NCBI GenBank assembly: GCA_949128115.1
Contig: OX421965.1
Coordinates: 57,158,012-57,222,011 of the forward strand
Length of the DNA stretch: 64,000 bases
Direction: 5' to 3'
From: Anaspis maculata
Taxonomy: Eukaryota > Arthropoda > Insecta > Coleoptera > Scraptiidae
Positions 54,901-64,000 of the stretch are shown here, in pieces; the stretch's first letter is position 1, and each line of letters starts with the position of its first letter. A program made the position numbers and the translations under genes. The notes below the pieces were generated by a model, which saw only the letters and a program-made list of their open reading frames with translations, ran no database searches and was not told the DNA's origin.

Positions 54901-57900
54901 CGGCGAAATTTTAATTTTAATTTTTAACCGACTTCGTGCTTATAAGTATCTAAAAACGGTAGACATTGAGGCATAAAAAAATCCAAGTCTTCGCAGACCA
55001 AGTTCAACAGTGAAAAAGTCGAGCATTTATAGGGTCTTCCACTATTAAGCAGGAGCAAATATTGCTTCTAAGAGAGATTCCGAAAGTAAAATTTATCAGA
55101 GGACTCATATTTAGGTCAAAGCTCAAGAGAAAATGTAATTAAGTTAAAATCGCACTGAGCTACCCAACCTTAGAAAACCTATAACCCGCCAAAAAAAAGT
55201 TGATTTTTTTTCGCCAAAGATTTTTAAGGGCTTGGATTTGTCATGTTTTCGCCAGAAGAATTTCACTTTAAAAAATCTCTGCACCTAGCCGCGTAACACC
55301 CTGTAGGTATACACAAAACAGTGATTTCAAATTTCACCCTGTATGTGAATTGTATTATCGAATACTAAATAGATTTCTTACGTAACTGTATAAATATTTC
55401 AACCGAAACCATACCTACCTAGTCGTGAAGTCTAGAAGAAGCTTACTTGTAGTAAGCATTCTAAACTGACTTTCCTAGTGTATGTACTTTTGTTCACCTG
55501 GATTTTTTTAACATTGTATTCAAATGGTGCGATTGTTGTTTCTTTCAAGGTGAATTCTTGTGTATTATGTTTGAAAATAATTACATGTATTATATAGTTC
55601 GTGCTTGTCTATTATTGATAATTTTAATATTCATCATAATTCAAATACCGTTATTACTTATTCCTGTAAAAATGGAACCTACAAATTACGAAGCGAAAAA
55701 GTAGTCCGAAGTCCAGAGCTCGGAATCTCTTATGAGCATTTCAATTTTAAACGAAGTTCTCCCGTCACAGTTTATTTTTGAAAAAAATAAAAAAATAGTG
55801 GATAGGTATAGGGTGATTTATAACAACATGAAAAAAATTGAACCATGTATCAAGAAGGATTGTTTGAGTATGGAACTGAAATTCTTTTTTTTTATTGTGG
55901 TTTTGGTTTTTTTACTCGTGGTGTCATAATTTAGAAATTATGGTCCTTCGAACCTAAAAACGACTATCGATTGTAGTTTTATTGGATTTACTTTTTCACT
56001 TCATCATGCTATGCTATGCTCTGAAAGTACCGGTCAAAGACACTACTAACTAATTGCCTTTTGAATTCAAAAAAATTAATTTAATTGTAAAAGACAAAAG
56101 AAGAAGAATTAGGTATGAATTTTTTCAAAGGATCAGTTTCTTACTCCTGATTTCTCCATTGATACGGTAGTTTATTATTTTGATCTGATTATGGATCACC
56201 CTGCATCATGGATCACCCTGCATCACATACCAAGGCGAGAAATGCATCATTACCGCTAAGGATAGCTGCGCGAAGCTATCTTCATACACCGACCAGTAAA
56301 TGTCGGTGTATGAAGATACGCAACGCAAGGCAATAAGGTGCAACGTTTCTGATTGGCTCGCAAAGAAATCGTAAAACCATCGCAACACAGCAAATGCCTT
56401 GCGAGCCAATCAAAAACGTCGCGGCTGCGTTGCGCATAATTCATATAGCGGCCTTATGTCTACATTCTCTAACGAAATATAATTTGCCACCGTTGAAAAA
56501 AGCAGCACTGTTGCAACGATATGCGACTAGGAAAAATTTGAAATATATAATTTGAAAAATTTAAACACTTTCAGACATGTGGCGTAACCGGTCGGAGCTA
56601 CACCTACGGCATGCTGCGGCTCCTCGTCAGCAGATGCGCCAAAGCCTTTTTGGGCCACTGCGGTATGAAACCAGGAGAAATTGTCGGTGTATTGTTGCCC
56701 AACATTCCCGAGTTCATAATCACTTGTCACGGAGCCTTGGAAGCGGGCCTGGTCGTGTCTTTTGTGAACCCTCTTTACACGCCAGGTAAAATTGTATTCG
56801 GTAACATAAAACTGTGTATTCGACGAGATGATTTCCAGACGAAATAAGAAGACAGTTCGACAACGCGAACGTAAAAATGATCATCACAATTCCGCAATTG
56901 CTGGAAGTGGCCACGACCATCGGCTCCCAGCTCTCGGACTACAAAACAACCGTTTGCGTGGGCGGCGAGGATGATTTGGCGAAGAACGTACACGGCCTCG
57001 AAAGTTTACTAAGCGCGGGGTATGAGGCGGAAATTCCCGGAATCAACCCTCGAGACCTTGCCATACTTCCGTATTCCAGCGGCACCACAGGCCTACCCAA
57101 AGGTGTCATGCTTTCGCACTACAATTTAGTAGCAAACATGGTGCAGGGAGACCATCCCGAAATGATAGATACAGCTACCAGAGGTTTGTACATGATTGTA
57201 TGATATGCGATTTTCATCTACGCTAAATGCTAACTTTTGTCAGTGGGACTAAAAGACGAAATACGAAGAAAAACAACAGTCAAATTTAATTCAATACTAG
57301 AGCTGCTAAAACCTTTCTTTCATGCTCGAGTTCAATGTAGCCGCAACGAAATACCTTGTTATTCCGCCTTTAGTTCTACTGTCGCATTCTTACCTGAGAA
57401 CGTGGAGTTGAAAAACGTGTGATTTCAGATGGGAATCCTCACAAAATCCTCTCGGTCTTGCCGTTCTTCCACATTTTCGGCTTCAACTGCATCCTCAACA
57501 TATCCCTGAAGCACGGCGGGCACGTCATCAACATTCCCCGGTTCACTCCAGAAGACTACGTCAAGACCTTGGCGAAATACAAGCCGACCTTCCTGTTTGT
57601 CGTCCCCTCTCTGCTCCTGTTCCTCGCCACCCATCCTTCCATCACCAAGGAACTTCTGGCGTCCGTCGAGGCCGTACATTCCGGAGCTGCTCCACTGACT
57701 GAAGGCCTCCTGCACAAATTCAAGCAAAAGATCGGAAGAAATGACGTTCTGATCAGACAGGGTTACGGTATGACGGAAACCTCACCTGTTACGTTCTGCA
57801 TGCCCAAAAGTACTCCGAGTTCAAAGATGACCACGATCGGCATACCTTACCCGAGCACGGAGGCCAGGATCGTCAGTCTGACGACTGGGGAGGATTTGGG

Positions 57901-58480
57901 ACCGAACGAAAGTGGAGAGCTCTTGGTCAGAGGACCTCAGGTACGGCGATTTCTAGTTAAAATTTCAAAGTCATTACAGCAACTTTTGACTGTCCAGTAC
58001 GGTTCAATACTAACTTTTCGATACAAGAGCATTTGACAAGTTCTTCAGCTGATAAATTTTAATAGAGAGCATGGAAGAAATCATATTTGTGCGCGCAACG
58101 GTATTTGAGTAAAAAAACAACCATAGCAAAACAGTCTATGAAGACAGTTCAGTCTCACATATTCCATTCTCTAACGGAACTCACTCTAATAAACTGTTGA
58201 ATCGCTTTAATCATGCCATGGTTATAGGTTCATTTCCTACTAACCATAGCCTAAGGTTCTGTAATAGAAGACACGAAACATACCTATTAAATTTCAACAT
58301 TCGACTGTTTCGTGATTCTTACAGGTCATGATGGGTTATTTAAATAATGAAAAGGCTACTGCGGAAACCATCGACGAAGACGGTTGGCTGCACACTGGTG
58401 ACGTGGCTTACTATGACGAAGACAAATACTTCTTCATAGTTGACAGGACGAAAGAACTTATCAAGGTTAAAGGAAACCAG
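48997..58480 (+). CDS. Second 4-coumarate:CoA ligase-like gene, mitochondrial-type presequence, 3' exons missing
   Basis: Exons 48997-49290, 56575-56785, 56839-57183, 57429-57940 and 58325-58480 join in frame to 506 residues with GT-AG borders (the second intron is 53 bp). The N-terminal 85 residues are Arg/Ser/Lys-rich with almost no acid ([17 protein letters not shown]...), a likely organelle-targeting sequence. [16 protein letters not shown] follows, then [23 protein letters not shown] (A3), PFFHIFGFN (A4), GYGMTETSP (A5), [14 protein letters not shown] (A7) and [19 protein letters not shown] (A8). The last exon seen ends ELIKVKGNQ at a GTAAGT donor. The C-terminal subdomain with the A10 lysine (about 90 residues) should follow but is not found to 64000. 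It may lie beyond a long intron, or be lost. Intron 1 spans 7.3 kb of repeats. Confidence 0.87.
50027..50180. repeat. Short inverted repeat in the first ligase intron
   Basis: GAATTTCTTTTTTGGTCA on the left is mirrored by TGACCAAAAAAGAAATCCC on the right, with TTGATCA/TGATCAG pieces continuing inside. It has no coding content and abuts the larger foldback at 50187. Confidence 0.6.
50187..51440. repeat. Foldback whose arms are arrays of about 149-bp diverged repeats
   Basis: TAGTATATTGGAAATAG on the left is mirrored by CTATTTCCAATATACTA on the right. In the left arm ACAGGGTGAAA-type motifs recur at about 50324, 50474 and 50622. In the right arm CACCCTGTA motifs recur at about 50990, 51138 and 51288. 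Both have a period of about 149 bp. The innermost part (50720-50900) is a tighter palindrome around CATTTAAATTTGTAAA. It lies in the first intron of the second ligase gene. Confidence 0.8.
51441..51755. repeat. Almost perfect palindrome
   Basis: AAGGACCGGTGTTGAATTGG on the left is mirrored by CCAATTCAAC-type sequence and TCCGTCCTTA on the right. AAAGCTACAAGGATGTACTT near 51531 and its complement near 51637 are identical. The centre is near 51593 at AAGTAATTTTTTTGATTT. Only a handful of mismatches over two arms of about 150 bp. It starts directly where the previous foldback ends. Confidence 0.85.
51756..53387. other. Intronic DNA with unrecognised ORFs
   Basis: On the minus strand 52142-52456 is open for 104 residues ([20 protein letters not shown]...[10 protein letters not shown]...[21 protein letters not shown]...). 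The composition looks more protein-like than the neighbours, but no family is recognised and no splice context is evident. It could be a fragment of a mobile element. The rest is AT-rich with GTAGGTACCTAC-type pieces. Confidence 0.3.
53388..53586. repeat. MITE-like inverted repeat with AATGGAGGCTTTACAG ends
   Basis: AATGGAGGCTTTACAGAACT at the left end is mirrored by AGTCTGTAAAGCCGCCATTA at the right end, continuing with CGTATGTCGCCGGCGACAGT and ACTGTCGCCGACGACATACG. It is more GC-rich than the surroundings. No coding content. Confidence 0.8.
53587..56270. other. Rest of the long ligase intron
   Basis: An ATG at about 53668 opens a 95-residue frame ([20 protein letters not shown]...) with no recognised family and no supported splice sites. 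55290-55350 has two CACCCTGTA(T/G)G pieces, likely foldback remnants. 56200-56225 repeats GGATCACCCTGCATCA twice. Otherwise AT-rich and featureless. Confidence 0.35.
56276..56446. repeat. Perfect hairpin next to a foldback, just upstream of the ligase second exon
   Basis: TATCTTCATACACCGAC and GTCGGTGTATGAAGATA (56276-56318) pair without mismatch around an 8-base loop. Starting at about 56307, TATGAAGATACGCAACGCA is mirrored by TGCGTTGCGCATAATTCATA, with GATTGGCTCGCAA and TTGCGAGCCAATC inside. The two units overlap in the shared ATGAAGATA. Confidence 0.75.
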
Positions 58481-58576
58481 GTAAGTGCACTAGAAGCTTT
58501 TTACTATGCATACAGTGTATACCTATAACACAGTAAACCAGCTATAAGCTAGAAGAACACGGATAGAGAACAACGT

Positions 58577-58703
58577 AATGAGGAATTATTGAATCGCGAT
58601 GCACTTCCCGGTTAAAGTACAGGTCGTTTGATAGAGAAGAGGCGACCAGGTTTTTCACGGCGATGCGCAGTTAACCAACATTCGTATGGAGCGATTCAAT
58701 AAT
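58577..58703. repeat. Short inverted repeat after the last ligase exon seen
   Basis: GGAATTATTGAATCGCG is mirrored by GAGCGATTCAATAATGG, about 125 bp across. No coding content. The following 58704-59845 stretch holds no ligase exon. Its ORF at 58702-58890 is not recognised. Confidence 0.6.
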
Positions 58704-59845
58704 GGGCTTCAGTTACGTTAACTCCATTTTTTCTAGACTTTTTTTGGTAACGAAACACATAACATTCACTTCTACAGACTATTTCAAGTCCCATGAGGGT
58801 GAGGACGAATGCTGGAATTCGTTCCGATTCCAAGATGATAATTTTATTGCGTCACACTATTTCTTCCAGCGTTCGACACACAATACCTGAGAGTGGTACC
58901 ATTGTATAACTACTCCTAGTAGGCCAGCCGCCGTTCAAATTGTGCAATTTTCGGAAAGCACGGGCAGGTAGCGTGTTCAGCATTTGTCGCTTGGTCGCTC
59001 AATTTAGTTATAAATCACGCTGTCTTCAAATTTCAACGTGGCGCCCAACTTACTGATAGATGTTGATGGTTTGGTACAGAAATTTTAATTTTTCTCATAT
59101 GCGCTGATGATTTCTTGCGAGCTAATTGCTCTAGGCGACATCTAGTGACAAAATCCCAAATTCGAGGCTGACCTACTAGTAATAGTTATACAATGGTGGT
59201 ACGTGGTCCCTTCTCCTTTTACCCTTCTTCTAGTTGCTCCCTTCCCCCAGACGGTTTATTACTGTTACTTTGACAGCAAATCCGGGAGAACAAGAAACTG
59301 CATGGATGGTCCGCAATTTTTATTTCAGATCTTTCTTCTACACACCATTCTGAGTGGTTTGTGATTTTGTTCGATAAAATTTGAGAGATGGAGTTAACGA
59401 AACCGGATCCCACTAATGTTTTGATTGGTCCAGCGGAACGTTGATTTCACTGATGTGTAGATAATAACGGTCGGTGAGCTCTTCTCTGTTCGAGTAAACT
59501 TTATGCTCTTCGCCGCTAATTCGTTGGATGTAAAAAGTATCAATGAATGAATTTAGGTACAACACTCCTGGTACAAAACTGGTACTAATCGGGTAGAAAA
59601 TCCTCCAAAACGCCATCGCCATTGACTTTTTATTTTCAGGCTTGTTTCAGACCAGTTGTAGAGAAAACACAACTCATAAAAGTACTCCCTGGTAAGTATC
59701 GTTTGTTTGTATGAGGTGTGCGATTTCAAGATGGAGCTCTAAGTGCATGAACTACCTATAACAAAACAGGAGGGATGATAAGTATAACGTGTCTGCAGTT
59801 TGCACATTTGTCTAAGTCTTGCTTTGAACAGGAAAACCATCGATA

Positions 59846-60992
59846 CTATACAGGATGATTCACAACTTGTGACTTTCCCGCCATGGGTAGATTCTTCGAC
59901 AGTGATCTATTATAGCGGATGATCATTTAAAAACTATCCACCCGTAATAACTTCCGATTCTTAGTAAATATTTCATTGAGAAAAAACAGGTCGATTTTTA
60001 TATAGAGAGAGACATCTAAAACATACATTGGCCAATTTCTATCTTCAACCCTTTCTCCCTCACCCGCCACAACTTTGAAATTAATAAAATTTCAAATGGC
60101 ACCACCTATTTTGTAATACATCAAACTGAAGGAAATTATATTTCTCTTTCGAAGAAAATATTGTTAAAATGTTTAGCCCCACCCCGCTTTTTCCTATAAT
60201 TCTCCGAGTGTTTGTTCCATTCCTCTAAAACAAGCTTCTTGATTTAGTCGGAATGCTTGCTAAATGCAAGGCAATGTGTGTCACATAGAACGTAAAATGT
60301 GAACGATGTATTAGGCCTTGTTGCGGAAATAGGCCGACGTTAAATGGACGAAAAAAAAAAGTAGGTCGTGCAATTTTAAATTTTGAAGTTGTGGTGGAGG
60401 GAACGAATGGGAAAATTAAGGTGGTACTTTTTCCACTGAAAATTCTCTTCTCTCGGTGCTATGCAGGATCACGTTGATTACAATGAAGATAATTAAGAGC
60501 TCGAAAATATTCAACTGGACACTCACAAAATTGTTTTTAAATTTTTAAGGTGGTGGGGGCGGTTAGTTGGTGGAAAGGGTTAAAGATAGAAATTCGTCAA
60601 TGTATGTTTTAAATGTCCCCCTCGTCCCTCGATATAAAAATCAACTTGATTTTGCTCGATGAAATATTCACTAGGAATCGGGAGTTATTACGGGTGGATA
60701 TTTTCAAATGATCACCCTGTATAACAAACCTTGAAAACGAATTTGTCATAAATGGCTTAATTGTCAAGATACTTTCAATATTTCAAGGGTGTCAAGTTGA
60801 GGGTAATTTTTTTTTTGACAAAAAGAAAAATGGCAGTACAAATTTGAAACTTTCAGTACCTGAATGCCCCATACCCATGCATATATTGCCGTGTCAGTTT
60901 TTTTCTTGACCATTTTTTTTTTCAATACTTTTTGTCTTAGAATAAGTTAAGGAACCCTTGACATGAAAGTCATAAGTTGTGAATCACCCTAT
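59846..60992. repeat. Older foldback containing foldback family copy 2
   Basis: ACAGGATGATTCACAACTTG with GTGACTTT on the left is mirrored by AAAGTCATAAGTTGTGAATC and ACCCTATAT on the right. Inside it, 59918-60722 is a second foldback: GATGATCATTTAAAAACTAT and CCACCCGTAATAAC mirrored by GTTATTACGGGTGGATA and CAAATGATCACCCTGTA. This inner unit shares its blocks (GGACATCTAAAAC, CAATTTCTATCTTCA, TTTCAAATGGCACC) with 24012-24930. Confidence 0.75.
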
Positions 60993-62462
60993 ATTGCCAT
61001 TGTACGATATTGCTCCTTAGATCGCCTACGTGTTTTCCTTCAATTTCGAGGTCTGCATACAGAACGCAATCTTTTCGATGTTGACGCCTTCAGCTTGATT
61101 TGACCATTTTCCCTGATTTATTAGGTGTTCCGCGGTCATAGAATCTTCTCACCTTCCATGAAATTATTTTGCGACGGATTCGTAATTTTATTGATATACC
61201 TATTGCAAATTACCTGAGCTATCGCACAGACAAGACTCAAGACTGAAATGATATCAGTGAAATTTCGACAGATATTCCTTTGCATGTGTAATTTTAGGGT
61301 TTATACCTCGCAGTACAGTAGTATGTTCACAGTACATCCAGAATTAGTGCTTGTTTTGTAGGTCAATTTTTCATGTCACGAAACCGACAGCAAGAAGATA
61401 GTTGCTAGAACTGAATGTTTTCAAATTTCGACCCTCATGTTGACAGGATGACATGAGCGATGACTGCGATGCGCAGAAAATTTTAGCATGTATCCTCAGT
61501 AGTCTTGAGGCGGCGTTTAGCTCTTTTAGTTGACAGAAGAAAGAAAGAGCGCCTCTAGCTGCTGTAAGAGATATGTCATCGCTCCCGTCACTTCCAAGGA
61601 AATAAACCTATCTTAGTAAGAAGGAACGGATGGAAATTTTTGTTTGAGATGTCTCTTCGGGTCGAAAGTTGGAATTTGAGAAAAAAATTAAAGACATGTA
61701 AAGTATCTTCATAATAATTGTAAAAAAAATTGATAAATTTTCCAGGAAAATTTGAGTGTTCGGAATAAACCTCAAAGCCTTTTCCAAATAAACTTATTGT
61801 AAAAATCTTCAATCAAGGCTTCATTTTAAGCTCCATCATTTGAATCCAGTCTCGATAAGCTAGGCTAGTTTTGCATTTTTAACTGAAAAATTCTCGGAAA
61901 GTTTGAGAAACAAATTATTGGAAGATGTTCAAGAACCAGTAACCTCTTGTTAAAAAAAAGTGAAAATCTGTTCATGACTTCATGGCGGCCGTTGTAAATT
62001 TCAACGGCTCGGAAGACTGCGCGTTCATAATACTTCCCTCTTTGTTAGGTAGTGGGTCGGGAAAGTAAAACAAGCCATATCGTTAAAACATTTAATCAGT
62101 TCGTCTTTACGTACAAATGTTTTCTAATAAACCTAAATCTACCTATATATAAATTTAAAAAAACGGGGTATGGTTCCATAAATAACAGTGTCTTCTTATC
62201 ATTCAAGCAATATTATTACTATACAGCAGCGGCAACTGACCAGATCTTGGGATTTTCTTTACACTGAAACAATGCTGTGAACATGCTTGGCATAGGCATT
62301 CAATTGTTACACAAACACACAAACTCTACTATGGTAAAATTTCAAAATAAAAAAATCTCTTATTTGTATCTGTGGAACTTGAATGCAATAAAAATCGTAT
62401 CCTTCGTGTGTGCGCACGAAAGTCGCACGTAGTGGTGTTTTGAAGAAAGAAAAAAAAAAGAC
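60993..62462. other. Intergenic DNA, 3' side of the acidic-protein gene
   Basis: No exon of the ligase gene (A10 region) is recognised on plus. The 3'-untranslated region of the minus-strand gene should begin at 62462. Short ORFs at 61588-61812 and 62052-62267 look incidental. Confidence 0.4.
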
Positions 62463-63356
62463 TTACAATTGAGAATCAGAAGTCGCTTCGGCCCTAACTA
62501 CCTCTCCTTCTACCACTACGGCGTCGCTGGGTTTCTCCAAATCCTCTTCGTCTACCTCCATGGGAGTGTCTTCGTCTCTAGCCAAAGAGCTTTCTGAAGA
62601 AACGGAACTTTCGGGATTTTCCACGACGATGTCGTCAACTTTTTCCGATTCCTGCACCTCGTCGACCTTGACGTCTTCCGCCGAGTCGGGCGAATTGGCT
62701 TCGGTCGATTCCGGACTGATGTCTTCGATGATCTTCGGCAACGTCACTTCGTTGGTCGTCTCTTCCGGTTTAGCTTCGGCCTCCGTTTCGGACGACACCG
62801 TGCTGCTCTCCGACGAAGTGATCTCGGAATCTCCGCCAATGCCGCGCTCGGGCGATTGCGTGACAGCCGGTGGGGGAGATTCGGCAGAACACTTGGTGGT
62901 ATCGACGATAGATGAAACGGGCTCTTCGCTGGCCAGCTCTTCTACTTTTGGTATTTGTTCTGCTTCATCTTCTTCGGGTATTGCGGACGTGGTGATGGTG
63001 TCGATTTCCTCCACCACAGGGTCTTTGCTTACTGATTCGACTTGTGGAATGACCTCTGACGAAGTTGAAGGCAACGTGGGATCTATAGTAGAAGCGACAG
63101 GAGACGCGGGGGCGGCAGCCGCGGCTTCTTCGGATATATCAGTGGAGGCGCTGATTTCCGGATTTCTGACCGGTTCTTCGTCGATGAGATTGGGGATATA
63201 GTCGTCGACTTCTTCTTCAGGGTTGGAAGACGAGTCGGCATCTTTGACTTCTTGTGATGTCGATGTGGAGGTGGTTTCAGGGTCTTCGGGCTTGGCCACA
63301 GGAGGTTCTTCTTTAGCGGCTGGTTCGTCGCAGCTGACGTCAGAACTGTCGATTGG
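62463..63356 (-). CDS. Last exon of an unrecognised highly acidic, Ser/Glu-rich protein
   Basis: 297 codons to a stop at 62463, entered from a TTTTCTTTGCAG acceptor at about 63357 in phase 0 (first residues PIDSSDVSCDEP). It is dominated by Glu, Ser, Asp, Pro, Thr and Val with repeated patterns such as EEP, SSES and EVD. It has no helix, membrane or zinc motif that I can see and is predicted to be disordered. The end is EGEVVRAEATSDSQL. Codon-third positions are GC-rich against an AT-rich surround, which supports real coding. Upstream exons would be beyond 63414 or outside the window. The function is not inferred; it could be the tail of a scaffold or chromatin protein. Confidence 0.7.
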   Translation of the reverse strand, partial: PIDSSDVSCDEPAAKEEPPVAKPEDPETTSTSTSQEVKDADSSSNPEEEVDDYIPNLIDEEPVRNPEISASTDISEEAAAAAPASPVASTIDPTLPSTSSEVIPQVESVSKDPVVEEIDTITTSAIPEEDEAEQIPKVEELASEEPVSSIVDTTKCSAESPPPAVTQSPERGIGGDSEITSSESSTVSSETEAEAKPEETTNEVTLPKIIEDISPESTEANSPDSAEDVKVDEVQESEKVDDIVVENPESSVSSESSLARDEDTPMEVDEEDLEKPSDAVVVEGEVVRAEATSDSQL

Positions 63357-63413
63357 CTGCAAAGAAAAGGCAAATAAAACGTCAAGTATTTTGGTGTCCC
63401 AAATCATTCGCAA

Positions 63414-64000
63414 TCCCAGTGATGTGGGAGATGATTTTTTTTAGGAAATGGCGTAAACATGAGATACAGGGTGATTCACTGACGATGAGTGAATAGTTAC
63501 AGTGGCCACTTGAATAATGCTGCACTCTGACTTAATTAATAATAATTTTTGGCTGATTTGGTGAGTATTTTTCAATGTACTAAAAACTTTTTGCACATAA
63601 ATAAATGAAAACTAATATTTTGTAAATATTGTAAATAATGTAAATAAAGTAGACAGAAATTTAAAAAAAAAACCGTTTCGAAATGAGTGACGAGTAATTA
63701 TGACCTCCCTGACCATTTGAAACGAATTCCGAGATTCTGTTTACAAAACTGGGAGCATGTCAAACTTTTCAGATTTTACAGAGCCTTACGCCTTTAGCCC
63801 TGTACAATGAATATGCAGGACCTGTATGGAATACGGCATATAGCATGTGATGGTCAAAAAGTCAGTTATTCACAATTAAAACCGGTTTCGAATAATTGGA
63901 TAGATTCTTTCCTTGAGAAGCTTCTACCGAAACTTTTAGGTGTTCAATGGGGTCGTATACAAGAATCACAAAATACGATTTTATTGGTATGGACTTTTCA
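63414..64000. other. Intron or upstream side of the acidic-protein gene
   Basis: No second exon is recognised to the window edge. A lone ATACAGGGTGATTCACTGAC lies at 63464, the same kind of end as the foldback at 59846 (GGATGATTCACAA), without its partner in view. Confidence 0.4.

Noticed and set aside
59640..59691. Possible exon (TTTTATTTTCAG before, GTAAGT after) as the missing ligase C-terminal part
   Set aside because: The 52-bp translation does not resemble the ligase A8-A10 region, and the stretch cannot supply 90 residues.
62560..63201. Plus-strand 213-codon Ser-rich ORF opposite the acidic exon
   Set aside because: It is the antisense shadow of a Glu/Ser-rich frame; the minus frame has a proper acceptor and stop.

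Overview
The window is eukaryotic nuclear DNA, most likely from an insect. The genes have GT-AG introns (one only 53 bp), organelle-targeted metabolic proteins and AT-rich intergenic DNA. The repeats are of types common in arthropods: Penelope-like, CR1/Jockey-type LINE, mariner and PIF/Harbinger elements, a tRNA-derived SINE and many foldback elements. I cannot fix the order of insect from sequence alone.

Host genes. A 4-coumarate:CoA ligase/luciferase-family acyl-CoA ligase lies on + (exons at 10822-10952, 12401-12809, 12867-13010 and 13685-14328; its N-terminal exons are not seen). It is convergent with a complete seven-exon mitochondrial half ABC transporter of the ABCB10 type on - (26047 down to 17855). 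The tail-to-tail junction of these two genes is duplicated. The left copy keeps the last ligase exon and a ruined last ABC exon; the right copy keeps the last ABC exon and a ligase exon with a stop. A frameshifted first exon of another ligase paralogue (15267-15474) lies between them. A second ligase paralogue with a mitochondrial-type presequence is on + (48997-58480), with no C-terminal exon in the window. The last exon of an unrecognised acidic protein is on - (62463-63356).

Mobile DNA makes up most of the rest. Positions 998-8846 form a nested composite of two large palindromes. One carries three decayed copies of an unclassified 'RCDTT...Cys-rich' gene. The other is a head-to-head pair of 5'-truncated Penelope-like elements with intact GIY-YIG ORFs and possible hammerhead ribozyme motifs. 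Positions 38505-45440 form a Russian-doll locus: a foldback that received a SINE, a 4.5-kb LINE (itself split by a palindrome) and a foldback built from about 22-bp minisatellite arms. Further foldbacks lie in the introns of the ligase and ABC genes and in the intergenic DNA. Many share a terminal ACAGGGTG/CACCCTGT motif although their internal sequences differ.

The main theme is palindromy at every scale. Nearly every repeat is an inverted duplication of itself, and because the arms mirror each other several insertions can be dated and bounded by comparing an occupied arm with the unoccupied one.
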